A stretch of DNA of 64,000 bases from Caenispirillum salinarum AK4 (GTDB lineage: Bacteria; Pseudomonadota; Alphaproteobacteria; Rhodospirillales; Rhodospirillaceae). Below the pieces are notes generated by a model. It was not told the DNA's origin and did no database searches. It was given only the letters and a program-made list of their open reading frames with translations. The DNA is taken from contig NZ_ANHY01000010.1 in the NCBI RefSeq assembly GCF_000315795.1, positions 87,884 through 151,883 of the forward strand. The letters are read 5' to 3'. Of the stretch, positions 25,501 through 33,807 are shown in pieces. Each line of letters begins with the position of its first letter. Positions within the stretch are counted from its first letter, which is position 1. The translations under genes and the position numbers were made by a program.

Positions 25501-26019
25501 GCCGCCCCAACTGGCCTTGAGCATGAGCGGGTAGCCGACGGCCTCGGCCAGCTTGGCGCATTCGTCCATGTCGTCGGGCAGCGCGGGCGTGGCGGGGACG
25601 ACGGGGACGCCGGCCTCTTCCGCCAGGGTGCGGGCGGAAACCTTGTTGCCCAGTCGGCGCATGACGTCCGGGTCGGGCCCGATGAAGGTGATGCCCGCGG
25701 CCGCACAAGCCTCGGCGAAGTCGGGATTCTCCGACAGGAAGCCGTAGCCGGGATGGATTGCGTCCACCTTGGCTTCCTTGGCGATGCGCAGGATGTCGTC
25801 GATGTCCAGATAGGCCAGCACGGGCCCCTTGCCCTCGCCCACCAGATAGCTTTCGTCGGCCTTGAAGCGGTGCAGGCCCAGGCGGTCCTCATGGGCATAG
25901 ATGGCGACGGTGCCGATGCCAAGTTCGGTGGCGGCGCGGAAGACGCGGATGGCGATCTCGCCGCGGTTGGCGACCAGCAGGCGCTTGAAGGGCCGGCGTG
26001 CGGCGGAAGCGTCGGTCAT
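22546..26019 (-). CDS. pyc: Pyruvate carboxylase
   Basis: Full-length biotin enzyme of 1157 residues, the usual size. Domain order: biotin carboxylase (about 10-460; opening LLVANRGEIAIRVFRAA, ATP-grasp KASWGGGGRGMRVV), carboxyltransferase (about 540-810; LLVTDTTLRDAHQSLLATRMR), allosteric/PYC domain, and C-terminal biotinyl domain with the lysine (K1120) in LEAMKMETS. It carboxylates pyruvate to oxaloacetate with ATP and bicarbonate, refilling the TCA cycle. It is transcribed alone and diverges from the histidine kinase gene across about 245 bp. Confidence 0.95.
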   Translation of the reverse strand: MTDASAARRPFKRLLVANRGEIAIRVFRAATELGIGTVAIYAHEDRLGLHRFKADESYLVGEGKGPVLAYLDIDDILRIAKEAKVDAIHPGYGFLSENPDFAEACAAAGITFIGPDPDVMRRLGNKVSARTLAEEAGVPVVPATPALPDDMDECAKLAEAVGYPLMLKASWGGGGRGMRVVESADELPRRVTEAKREAKAAFGNDEVYLEKLVRRARHVEVQVLGDTHGTIVHLFERDCSVQRRNQKVVERAPAPYLSPDQRQDLCAAGLRLVQHCGYSGAGTVEFLMDADTGAFYFIEVNPRVQVEHTVTEQVTGIDIVKAQILIAQGARIGEVEDSGVPAQDGIRLNGHALQCRVTTEDPDQNFIPDYGRITAYRGATGFGIRLDGGTAYSGAVITRYYDSLLEKVTAWGPTPVEAAKRMDRALREFRIRGVATNLPFLEAVVMHPTFLAGEVTTRFIDETPELLEHPARRDRATKLLKFIGEVIVNGNTEMKGRKLPDTIPPQPHAPVPGPDLPQEPPAGTKQLLDELGPEKFAEWMKAETRLLVTDTTLRDAHQSLLATRMRSFEMMDAAPLYARGLPQLFSLECWGGATFDVSMRFLQEDPWERLREIRRLVPNILLQMLLRASNAVGYTNYPDNVVRHFVHQAADNGIDVFRVFDSLNWTENMGVAMDAVRETGKICEAAVCYTGDIDDPARHKYDLKYYVDIAKELERMGAHVLGIKDMAGVCKPFAARKLVSTLKEEVGIPIHFHMHDTSGFGAASLLAAAEAGVDALDAAIDSMSGLTSQPNLGSLAACFRGQTRDTGLPAPVLRQMSTYWEQARRLYWPFESDIRSGTSDVYRHEMPGGQYTNLREQARSLGIGDDRWPEVSRAYAEVNEMFGDIVKVTPTSKVVGDMALTMVTGGLTREDVLSPEKDISFPDSVISLFRGDLGHPPGGFPKELQKKVLKDEAPRHDRPGAELPPGDLDAERAKLEEGATEADLASRLMYPQVYETFAAHREEFGDTSVLPTEVFFYGMQPGQEVSVTLEPGKTLVIRCQAVGDLHEDGSRLVFFELNGQPRTVRVKEAGKGDATARPKADENNPGHLAAPMPGLVSTVAVSAGQKVAPGDLLVTLEAMKMETSLHAEVSGTVEKIEAGAGSQVEAKDLLLVIDVAE

Positions 26020-26263
26020 GAAGCGTCGGTCCTTGCGTCTGGGGTGGGGACGGACGGCACGGCGGGACACCGCGCCACCGTCGTTCGATTGTCGGGCTTT
26101 GTAGCACATCTGGCCCCGTCCCGGCTGCGTCAAGTGGCGCCTGCGACCAAGGGCGGACCGCCTCTGGCTCCAAAGGCGCACGACCATGACAAAATTCCGG
26201 GTTCCTCTCGCGCTCATGAAGAGTCACACTGCGTCGCGGGAAAGGTGTGGGGGAAGCGAACAG

Positions 26264-28189
26264 GTGAACAGGCGCGGCACCCGTTTTCATCTCGGGGCCG
26301 AACGACGCTGGCTCATGCTGCTGGTCGCGGCGGTGCTGGCGCCACTGGCGGCCTTCCAGGCGCTGCACATGAGCGAGCAGCGGGCGATTCTGGAATCGCA
26401 CGAACACGTCTCGCTCGACGGCATCGCCCGCCACATCGGCGACCGGCTGGAGCTGGAGCTGACCACCGCCGCGCGCCTGCTGGAAAGCCTGTCCACCCTG
26501 CCGCAGCTGTCCACCCCCTATGCCGAGGGCTGCACCAGCGCCCTGGTCGGCATCCATGCGGGCCAGCCGCATTACACCAACTTCTCCGTCGTCGACGCCA
26601 CGCGCCACGTCGTGTGCAGTTCCGGCCCCCTGCCCGAGCCGGTGGACGTCAGCGGATCGGCGAACATTCAGGCCGCCTTCGCCACCGGCGGGCTGGGGCT
26701 GAGCGACTTCAAGATGGGCCTGCTGACCGGGAAGCCGGTCATCGTCCTGTCCCACCCCCTGTTCGGCCCGCGCAAGGATGCGGCCGGCCTGGACCCGGCG
26801 GTGGAGGCCGTGCTGACGCCAGGGCCGGTGATCGGCACGCTGAACACCGGCCTCAGCCTGGACTGGCTGCAGCACGTTCTGGAACGTCGCCCCCTGCCCG
26901 AGGGCGCGCGGGTGACGGTCATGGCGCGCGACGGACTCGTGCTGGCGTCATCGGACCCCGAGCGACCGCCGGGCTTTCGCGTCTCGCTGGCGGACCTGCG
27001 GCTTGCCAACACCGCCCTCGCCCTCAAGACCCACCCCAGCCCGGACCATGAAGCCGCAGGGCACCGTGGCGAGGATTTCCTGTCGGTGCACCGGGTCGGC
27101 GGCCTGCCCAGCGGCGCCATGGTGACGGTGGAACGCTCCGCCGCCGCCGCGCTCGGCTCGGTCGACCGGCTGGCACAGTGGTGGCTGCTGGCCTTCGCCG
27201 TGCTGGCGGCGGCATCGCTCGGGACCGTCTACCTGATCGTCAACCACCTGGTGCTCAAGCGCCTGGACCACCTGTCGGACATCGCGCGCGGCTACGCGCG
27301 CGGCAACTACGACGGTCAGGCGGATGTCTGGGGCGACAACAGCGGCCTGTCGGCGCTCGGCCGCGACCTGGACGGCATGGCCGCCGACCTGGGCACGCGC
27401 GAGCGGTCCCTGCGCAACGCGCTGGAAGACATGACCCGGGCGCGGGCCGAGACGGCGCGCTTCGCCTACATCGCCGCCCATGACCTGCAGGAGCCCCTGC
27501 GCGCCATCGGCGGCTTCACGCGCCTTCTGGAAAAGCGCCTCGGCCCCATCGTGGCGGAGGACGAGACGGCGCAGGGCTACATGGGCCGGATTGTCGCCGC
27601 CGCCGAGCGCATGCGGATCATGTTCAAGGAACTGATGGACTACGCGGTGATGGACAGCGGTGAACGCCGCCGCGAGTCCGTGGACATGGAAACCATCGCC
27701 CGCCGCGCCGCCAGGCACCATCCCGACGCCGACATCCGCATCGGGCGGCTTCCCGTGGTGGCGGGCGATCGGCGCCAGTTGCAGCGGCTGATGGACCAGT
27801 TGATGGAGAACGCCGCCACCCACGGCCGCGAGGCCGATGACGGAAAGCCGCCGATGATCGCTGTTTCCGCCCTGCGCCGCGGCGCGGCGTGGGAAATCTC
27901 GGTGCGGGACGATGGGCCGGGCATTCCGCCACGCGACAGGGAAAGCGTTTTCCACCTGTTCAAGACGTTGAAAGGACGCGATAATTCCCCCGCCGGCAGC
28001 GGCGTCGGCCTGCCCATGGCCCGCCGCATCGCCGAGTTGCACGGCGGCCGCATGTGGATCTCCGCCGACACCGAACGGGGCTGCGACGTCCGTTTCACCC
28101 TGTGCGCCCGCCCACCCGCAGACGGCTCCGCCCCCGGCAGCGGCGCCGAGGCGGGTTCGACCTCTCAAGACGGAGTTGCCGCCGCATGA
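26264..28189 (+). CDS. Membrane sensor histidine kinase
   Basis: About 641 residues. A first membrane segment (LMLLVAAVLAPLAAFQAL) is followed by a periplasmic sensor region of about 260 residues (dCache-like in size), a second membrane segment (WWLLAFAVLAAASLGTVYLIV), a HAMP-like linker, the phosphoacceptor helix with histidine in YIAAHDLQEPLRAIGG, and an ATPase domain (QLMENAATHG, DDGPGIP, GSGVGLPMARRI). Signal unknown. The GTG at 26264 follows GTGGGGGAAG; in-frame ATGs at 26186 and 26216 are alternatives. Its stop overlaps the response regulator start. Confidence 0.85.
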   Translation: MNRRGTRFHLGAERRWLMLLVAAVLAPLAAFQALHMSEQRAILESHEHVSLDGIARHIGDRLELELTTAARLLESLSTLPQLSTPYAEGCTSALVGIHAGQPHYTNFSVVDATRHVVCSSGPLPEPVDVSGSANIQAAFATGGLGLSDFKMGLLTGKPVIVLSHPLFGPRKDAAGLDPAVEAVLTPGPVIGTLNTGLSLDWLQHVLERRPLPEGARVTVMARDGLVLASSDPERPPGFRVSLADLRLANTALALKTHPSPDHEAAGHRGEDFLSVHRVGGLPSGAMVTVERSAAAALGSVDRLAQWWLLAFAVLAAASLGTVYLIVNHLVLKRLDHLSDIARGYARGNYDGQADVWGDNSGLSALGRDLDGMAADLGTRERSLRNALEDMTRARAETARFAYIAAHDLQEPLRAIGGFTRLLEKRLGPIVAEDETAQGYMGRIVAAAERMRIMFKELMDYAVMDSGERRRESVDMETIARRAARHHPDADIRIGRLPVVAGDRRQLQRLMDQLMENAATHGREADDGKPPMIAVSALRRGAAWEISVRDDGPGIPPRDRESVFHLFKTLKGRDNSPAGSGVGLPMARRIAELHGGRMWISADTERGCDVRFTLCARPPADGSAPGSGAEAGSTSQDGVAAA

Positions 28190-28608
28190 ACGCCCAGCCC
28201 CTGTTCCTTCTGGTCGAGGACAACCGGGACGATGCCGAATTGACCCGCGAGGCCCTGAAGGAAGCCGATCCGAGGGTGACCCTGGAATGGGCGCGCGACG
28301 GCGAGGAGTGTCTGGAATACCTGCGCGGCGACAAGCCCGAGCCCGACCTGATCCTGCTGGACCTGAACATGCCGCGCATGGACGGGCGAGAAGCCCTGCG
28401 CGAGATCAAGGGTAACGAGGCGTGGCGCCACATCCCGGTGGTCATTCTGACCACGTCGGAGGCCGAGGCGGACGTGATGGAAAGCTACCGGCACTTCGCC
28501 AATGCCTACATGGTCAAGCCCATCACCATCGACGACCTGATCGACATCATGACGCAGCTGTCCACCTTCTGGCTCAACAGCTTCCTCCGCCGCCCGGCCG
28601 CCATCTGA
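28186..28608 (+). CDS. Single-domain response regulator (Rcp1-like)
   Basis: Receiver domain of 140 residues with no output domain. It has the acidic pair VEDNRDD, the phosphoacceptor aspartate in LILLDLNMPRMDG, TTS in VVILTTSEAE and the conserved lysine in MVKPI. The ATG overlaps the kinase stop (ATGA), so it is surely the kinase's partner. The NRDDAELTREAL opening is typical of Rcp1-type regulators paired with phytochrome-like kinases; output must go through a further partner. Confidence 0.88.
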   Translation: MNAQPLFLLVEDNRDDAELTREALKEADPRVTLEWARDGEECLEYLRGDKPEPDLILLDLNMPRMDGREALREIKGNEAWRHIPVVILTTSEAEADVMESYRHFANAYMVKPITIDDLIDIMTQLSTFWLNSFLRRPAAI

Positions 28609-28621
28609 CGCAAGCCCCGCC

Positions 28622-30955
28622 TCAGCGCGTCAGCGCCGCGAACAGCGTCGGCAGTTTTTCGGGCAGGCGCTGGACGTGGTCCACCACCGTATAGGCGTTG
28701 CCGCCGAAGATGCGGGCGACGTACTGGTCGGCTGCGGGGTCCAGGCTGAGGCAGTAGGGCGCGACCCCCAGCGCCCGCAGGTCCTCCGACGCCTTGCGGG
28801 CGTCGTGGCGCAGGTATTGCGGGTCGCGCTCGTCGATGTCGGCGGGCTCGCCGTCCGTCAGCACCAGCAGCAGCTTGTGCTTTTCCGGGCGGCGGCGCAG
28901 GTGCTCGCCGGCATGGCGCATGGCGGCACCCATGCGGGTGGAGAGCCCCCCGCGCATCCCTGCGAGCCGGCTCTTGGCCTCGACCTCGAAGGACTGGTCG
29001 AAATCCTTGAAGCGGGTGTAGCGCACATCGTGCCGGCCGTCGGAGGCGAAGCCGTGGATGGCGAAGGGGTCGCCGATGCCCTCCACCGCCGTCGCCACAA
29101 GAGCGCAGGCCTCGCGCGTCAGGTCCAGCACCGTGCGGCCGTCTTCGCCCTCGCCCTGCCCTTCTCCGCGCACCCGGTCGTTGGTGGATTCCGACAGGTC
29201 CAGCAGCACCAGCGCGCACAGGTCGCGGCGGTTGATGACCCAGCGCTGGGTGATGCGCGGATCGGGATCGCGGCCGAGCCGCAGCATCACCATGGCATCC
29301 ACGGCGGCGTTGATGTCGAGATCATCCCCGTCCTCCAGCCGGCGCTGGCGCACGATTCCCTGGGGCCGCAGGCGGTCGACGATCTGGCGGATGCGGTGGG
29401 TCACCCCCTTGTGCGCCGTCAACACGGCGTCGATGGTCGCCGGGTCGCCACGCGGCTGGCGGCGTTCGTACACCGTCGTCCAGTTGGGCCGGTAGAGCTG
29501 CACCTGGTAGTCCCATTCCGGGTAGTGCACCGGGTCGGAGACGGGCTCGCGGCCCTCCCGCTCGTTCCACGAGACGCCGTCGTCCTCGTAGGGGTACAGC
29601 TCGCCGTCGAGCGTCCAGATTTCCTGGGCGTCGTCGCCGGCGGTTTCGGTGTCCACCTCGTTGATGAACTCCATCAGCCCGACGCGCCGCCGCACCTGCT
29701 CCGGCCGCTCGGGCATCCAGGCGGTTGCGTCCCGCCAATCCACGGCGTCGGTGGCCCAGAGGAACCGGTTGTCGTCGCGATACGGAATGCGCAGGGTCTC
29801 CAGGATGCGCAGCGACGGCAGGGCCTTGCGCGCGGTCAGCAGGTCGAACAGCGCCACCGCCAACTCTTGCGACAGATCCGGCGTCTGAACCCCGGCGGCG
29901 TGGAAGCGGGCGGCGATGGCGTCCACCTCCGCATCGTCCGTGCGCGCCTCCGGGTCGAGCAGCGCCGCCGCCAGGCGCTCCAGCAGCGGCATGGTCTCGT
30001 GATCCGGGAGCGGGATGCCGGCGTCGGGCATGAGCGACAGCCACAGGCGCCGCAGGCCCGGAAACTCGCGTGCCGCCGCCGCCTCCACCCGCGCGTCCTC
30101 GAAAAAACCGACCAGGAACCGCGCCGCCGGAGCCAACTCGCGGCCGGGCGGCGGGGCCGGCGTGTGGACGATCTGCGCGGCCATGTGCGCGGCCATGGCG
30201 CGGTAGACGTCGATGCCGGACACGCCGTTCAGGGCATCCACCGCGTCGGGCAGGTGCAGGGCGCGGTCCGCGATGAAGGGGCGGAAGCCGGGCGTATCCG
30301 CCGCCGCCGGGCGCAGGAAGAAGGCGCGTGCCCAGAAGGCCATGAGATAGAAATTCAGCCTGCGCTGGCTGTCGACGAACAGCGTCCCGCGCCGCTCCGC
30401 CTGCAAGACCGCCTTGCTGTCCTCGCTTTGCAGCCCGAAGTAGGCCGCCTGCCGCGTCAGGTCACGGCCGTAGGCCTCCGCGCCGAAGTCCGCCCAGCGG
30501 CGCAGGCCGGAAAGGGTCAGCTTCCCCAGCAGCTCGTTCAGGTTCCCCAGCATGGGCCGCAGCCCGCGCGGCGCCTTGGCGGACAGGCGGTGGAGCAGCG
30601 CCAGATAGCCGCGCAGAAGGTCGGCATCCGCCATGCGCGCCGCCGCCGAGGGCAGCGTGGCGAAGACCAGCGTCAGAACCTCTCCCGACGTCATGGAGGA
30701 CAGCTTCATGACCGCCGTCACGCAGTCGGGCACCACGTCCTCGCCGCATTCGCGCGCCACCTGGGGCGTGGCCTCCAGGTAGGTGGCGACGAGGTCCGGC
30801 CCGCGCCCCAGGCCGGCCAAGGCCCGCGCCCCGTCCAGCCAGGCGGCCAGCCCGGCGGGGGAGAAGATGCGCGATGCCTCGTGCACCGTGGCATCCAGGG
30901 TGTCCGCCAGGCCAGGGGCGGCGGCGCGCAGGTCTTCCAGGTCGGCGGCGGTCAT
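28622..30955 (-). CDS. cbbO: RuBisCO activation protein CbbO (VWA domain)
   Basis: Protein of 777 residues, the last gene of the cbb operon. The C-terminal third is a von Willebrand A domain with a MIDAS motif (DLSES in LVLLDLSESTND, then LTDGEPADI). The N-terminal two thirds match the CbbO/NorD family. CbbO binds RuBisCO through its VWA domain and works with the AAA+ ATPase CbbQ to remove inhibitory sugar phosphates from the active site. It starts 16 bp after the cbbQ stop. The neighbours decide for CbbO over NorD. Confidence 0.9.
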   Translation of the reverse strand: MTAADLEDLRAAAPGLADTLDATVHEASRIFSPAGLAAWLDGARALAGLGRGPDLVATYLEATPQVARECGEDVVPDCVTAVMKLSSMTSGEVLTLVFATLPSAAARMADADLLRGYLALLHRLSAKAPRGLRPMLGNLNELLGKLTLSGLRRWADFGAEAYGRDLTRQAAYFGLQSEDSKAVLQAERRGTLFVDSQRRLNFYLMAFWARAFFLRPAAADTPGFRPFIADRALHLPDAVDALNGVSGIDVYRAMAAHMAAQIVHTPAPPPGRELAPAARFLVGFFEDARVEAAAAREFPGLRRLWLSLMPDAGIPLPDHETMPLLERLAAALLDPEARTDDAEVDAIAARFHAAGVQTPDLSQELAVALFDLLTARKALPSLRILETLRIPYRDDNRFLWATDAVDWRDATAWMPERPEQVRRRVGLMEFINEVDTETAGDDAQEIWTLDGELYPYEDDGVSWNEREGREPVSDPVHYPEWDYQVQLYRPNWTTVYERRQPRGDPATIDAVLTAHKGVTHRIRQIVDRLRPQGIVRQRRLEDGDDLDINAAVDAMVMLRLGRDPDPRITQRWVINRRDLCALVLLDLSESTNDRVRGEGQGEGEDGRTVLDLTREACALVATAVEGIGDPFAIHGFASDGRHDVRYTRFKDFDQSFEVEAKSRLAGMRGGLSTRMGAAMRHAGEHLRRRPEKHKLLLVLTDGEPADIDERDPQYLRHDARKASEDLRALGVAPYCLSLDPAADQYVARIFGGNAYTVVDHVQRLPEKLPTLFAALTR

Positions 30956-30971
30956 GACGGGCCTCGCGTTC

Positions 30972-31796
30972 TCAGCCGAAGACGGTGTCGATGGCGGAAT
31001 CGAGCGTGTCCAGCATGTCCGGGTCGTCCGTCAGCGGACGCACCAGCGTCATGCGGCAGGCATCCGATGCCGGAATGCCGCGCGTGATGAGCTGCCCGGC
31101 GTGGACCAGCAGGCGGGTCGACATGCCCTCGTCCAGCCCGTGGCCCTTGAGGTTGCGGCTGCGCTGCGCCACCTGGACCAGCTTGCGCGCCACCTCGGCC
31201 TCCACCCCCGACTCATGGGCGACAATCTCCGCCTCCACGTCGGCCGGCGGGTAGTCGAAAACCATGGCCCCGAAGCGCTGCTTGGTGGACTGCTTCAGGT
31301 CCTTCATCAGGCTCTGGTAGCCGGGATTGTAGCTTATGACCATCTGGAAGTCGGGATGCGCCGTCACCTGCTCGCCCCGCTTTTCCAGCGGCAGGACGCG
31401 GCGGTGGTCGGTGAGCGCGTGGATGACGACCATGGTGTCCTGGCGGGCCTCCACCACCTCGTCCAGGTAGCAGATGGCGCCGATGCGGGCGGCGATGGTC
31501 AGCGGCCCGTCCTGCCAACGGGTGCCGTCGGCATCCAGCAGGAAGCGGCCGACCAGGTCGGATGCCGTCATGTCCTCGTTGCAGGCGACCGTGATAAGCG
31601 GCTTGCCCAGCTTCCAGGCCATGTACTCCACGAACCGCGTCTTGCCGCAGCCGGTGGGACCTTTCAGCATCACCGGCATCCGTGCGGCATAGGCGGCTTC
31701 GTAGACATCCGTTTCCGCATCGACGGCGCGGTAATAGGGTTCCTCCGCCAGCATGTATTGCTGGGTGGTGGCGAGGTCTGTCACGGGGGCGTTCAT
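30972..31796 (-). CDS. cbbQ: RuBisCO activase motor CbbQ (MoxR-type AAA+ ATPase)
   Basis: Protein of 274 residues with Walker A GPTGCGKT (46-53), Walker B in ICYLDEVVEA and the NorQ/CbbQ sequence YNPGYQSLMKDLKQSTKQRF. CbbQ forms a hexamer that, with CbbO, remodels inhibited RuBisCO at the cost of ATP. The start at 31796 follows AGGAGGG. It lies 65 bp downstream of cbbS and 16 bp upstream of cbbO. Confidence 0.92.
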   Translation of the reverse strand: MNAPVTDLATTQQYMLAEEPYYRAVDAETDVYEAAYAARMPVMLKGPTGCGKTRFVEYMAWKLGKPLITVACNEDMTASDLVGRFLLDADGTRWQDGPLTIAARIGAICYLDEVVEARQDTMVVIHALTDHRRVLPLEKRGEQVTAHPDFQMVISYNPGYQSLMKDLKQSTKQRFGAMVFDYPPADVEAEIVAHESGVEAEVARKLVQVAQRSRNLKGHGLDEGMSTRLLVHAGQLITRGIPASDACRMTLVRPLTDDPDMLDTLDSAIDTVFG

Positions 31797-31861
31797 CGCG
31801 GACCCTCCTGGTGAACCGTCTGGGAAGACCGCGCGAAGCCGGAGCCCCGCGCGGCCGCCGC

Positions 31862-32224
31862 TCACGCCTTGATGGGGGCGCGGTGGACCAGCATGTTGGC
31901 GCCCTGGCTCTGGCGGATGTTGTCGTAGCCGATGAGGCGGACGTGGTTGCCGGGATTGGCCGCCTTGCAAGCCTCGATCTCGGCCAGGATGGCGTTGACG
32001 TCGGTCTCGCCGAACATGGGCAGCTTCCACATGTACCAGTAGTTGCTGGAGGCGAACTTGGGCTCCGTGTGCTCGATGGCCGGGTTCCAGCCCTTGGCGA
32101 CGATGTACTCGATCTGCTTGCGGATCTGCTCTGCCGTCATCGGCGGCAGGTAGGAGAAGGTGCCGAGCTTGCGGCTGGCGGGATCGGACAGGCGGGAGGG
32201 GTAATCCTGAACGGCGCTGGTCAT
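31862..32224 (-). CDS. cbbS: RuBisCO small subunit, Form I
   Basis: Protein of 120 residues with the small-subunit hallmarks [17 protein letters not shown], a [11 protein letters not shown] stretch and [12 protein letters not shown], followed by [14 protein letters not shown]. The length matches Form I-A small subunits, which lack the C-terminal extension of Form I-C/D. It caps the L8S8 complex and lies 39 bp downstream of cbbL. Confidence 0.95.
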   Translation of the reverse strand: MTSAVQDYPSRLSDPASRKLGTFSYLPPMTAEQIRKQIEYIVAKGWNPAIEHTEPKFASSNYWYMWKLPMFGETDVNAILAEIEACKAANPGNHVRLIGYDNIRQSQGANMLVHRAPIKA

Positions 32225-32263
32225 GGGTGAAGTCTCCGAAACTCTTAGGGGGCTGGAATTGGA

Positions 32264-33682
32264 TCAGCGGTGCGCCACGTCGAGCTTGTCGACGGTGTCG
32301 AACTCGAACTTGATCTCCTTCCAGGTCTCCATGGCGGTCTTCAGCTCGGGGCTGGCTTGCGCGGCGGCGGTCAGGATTTCCTTGCCCTCGCGCTCCAGAT
32401 TGCGGCCCTCGTTGCGGGCCTGGACGCAGGCCTCCAGCGCCACGCGGTTGGCGGCGGCGCCGGCGGCATTGCCCCAGGGGTGACCGAGCGTGCCGCCGCC
32501 GAACTGCAGCACCGCGTCGTCGCCGAAGATCGACACCAGCGCCGGCATGTGCCAGACGTGGATGCCGCCCGAGGCCACCGGCAGCACGCCGGGCATCTGG
32601 CCCCAGTCCTGGTCGAAGAAAATGCCGCGCGAGCGGTCCTCGAACACGTAGCGGTCGCGCATCTGGTCGATCCAGCCCAGCGTCGCCTCGCGGTCGCCCT
32701 CCAGCTTGCCGACGACCGTGCCCGAGTGCAGGTGGTCGCCGCCCAGCAGGCGGAGCATCTTGGCCAGGATGCGGAAGTTGATGCCGTGGCGCGGGTTGCG
32801 GTCGATGACGCCGTGCATGGCGCGGTGGACGTGCAGCAGCAGGCCGTTGTCGCGGCACCAGCGCGCCAGGCTGGAATGCGCCGCCCAGCCGACCGTCAGG
32901 TAGTCGCTCATGATGATCGGCGTGCCGATCTCCTTGGCGTACTCGGCGCGCTTGAACATTTCCTCGATGTTGGGCGCCGTGACGTTCAGGTAGTGGCCCT
33001 TGCGCTCGCCGGTCTCCTTCTCGGCCTTCTCGATGGCCTCCTGGCAGAAGTCGAAACGGTCGCGCCAGCGCATGAAGGGCTGGGAGTTGACGTTCTCGTC
33101 ATCCTTGGTGAAATCCAGGCCGCCGCGCAGGCATTCATAGACCGCCCGGCCGTAGTTCTTGGCGGACAGGCCCAGCTTCGGCTTGATGGTGCAGCCCAGC
33201 AGCGGACGGCCGTACTTGTCCATCTTGTCGCGCTCCACCTGGATGCCGTGCGGTGGACCGTCGCAGGTGGTGACGAACCACAGCGGAAAGCGCACGTCCT
33301 CCAGCCGCAGCGCCCGCACGGCCTTGAAGCCGAACACGTTGCCCACCAGCGAGGTGAACACGTTCACCACCGAACCTTCCTCGAACAGCCCCATGGGATA
33401 GGCGATGAAGGCATAGAAGGCCTCGTCGTCGCCGGGAACGTCCTCCAACGCATAGGCCCGGCCCTTGTAGTATTCCAGGTCGGTCAGCAGGTCGGTCCAG
33501 ACCGTCGTCCAGGTGCCCGTGGAGCTTTCGGCGGCGACGGCGGCGGCAGCTTCCTCGCGCGGGACGCCCGGCTGCGGGGTGATCTTGAAGACCGCCAGGA
33601 AATCGCTTTCCTTGGGGATGTAATGCGGCTCCCAGTACGTCTCGCGGTACTGCTTGACGCCGGCGGTGAACATCTTGCCCAT
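32264..33682 (-). CDS. cbbL: RuBisCO large subunit, Form I-A
   Basis: Protein of 472 residues. The carbamylated lysine is K193 in [17 protein letters not shown], with metal ligands D195 and E196; K167 and K169 in TIKPKLGLS are also present. The opening [15 protein letters not shown] and overall length fit the proteobacterial Form I-A group. It fixes CO2 on ribulose-1,5-bisphosphate in the Calvin cycle. Co-location with cbbQO and absence of carboxysome shell genes on the downstream side suggest the non-carboxysomal I-Aq type. GGGAG precedes the ATG. Confidence 0.96.
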   Translation of the reverse strand: MGKMFTAGVKQYRETYWEPHYIPKESDFLAVFKITPQPGVPREEAAAAVAAESSTGTWTTVWTDLLTDLEYYKGRAYALEDVPGDDEAFYAFIAYPMGLFEEGSVVNVFTSLVGNVFGFKAVRALRLEDVRFPLWFVTTCDGPPHGIQVERDKMDKYGRPLLGCTIKPKLGLSAKNYGRAVYECLRGGLDFTKDDENVNSQPFMRWRDRFDFCQEAIEKAEKETGERKGHYLNVTAPNIEEMFKRAEYAKEIGTPIIMSDYLTVGWAAHSSLARWCRDNGLLLHVHRAMHGVIDRNPRHGINFRILAKMLRLLGGDHLHSGTVVGKLEGDREATLGWIDQMRDRYVFEDRSRGIFFDQDWGQMPGVLPVASGGIHVWHMPALVSIFGDDAVLQFGGGTLGHPWGNAAGAAANRVALEACVQARNEGRNLEREGKEILTAAAQASPELKTAMETWKEIKFEFDTVDKLDVAHR

Positions 33683-33791
33683 GGTTTCACTCCCTGTGAT
33701 GGCGCCGCGGAGCCTCGGCGCCCCGTCGTTGATGGCTTCGACGGTACGGGAGCTGGTCTATAAAGAAAAATTAGATGTTTTGAGCTTTGCG

Positions 33792-33807
33792 ATAAGCTTG
33801 GGCTTAT
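33792..33807. promoter_or_regulatory. Palindrome upstream of the cbb operon, possible LysR-type operator
   Basis: ATAAGC-TTGG-GCTTAT is a perfect inverted repeat about 110 bp before the cbbL start codon. It overlaps the stop codon of the upstream LysR gene. The region just downstream (33760-33790) is unusually AT-rich for this genome and holds a TATAGA hexamer on the cbb strand. The position fits a binding site for a LysR-type activator, but the spacing is not the textbook CbbR pattern. Confidence 0.4.

Noticed and set aside
22642..27051. Very long plus-strand open frame (1469 codons) opposite pyruvate carboxylase
   Set aside because: It is the antisense of a clear pyc gene. High GC makes stops rare in that frame, the translation is low-complexity His/Arg/Ala/Gly, and it has no recognisable domain.
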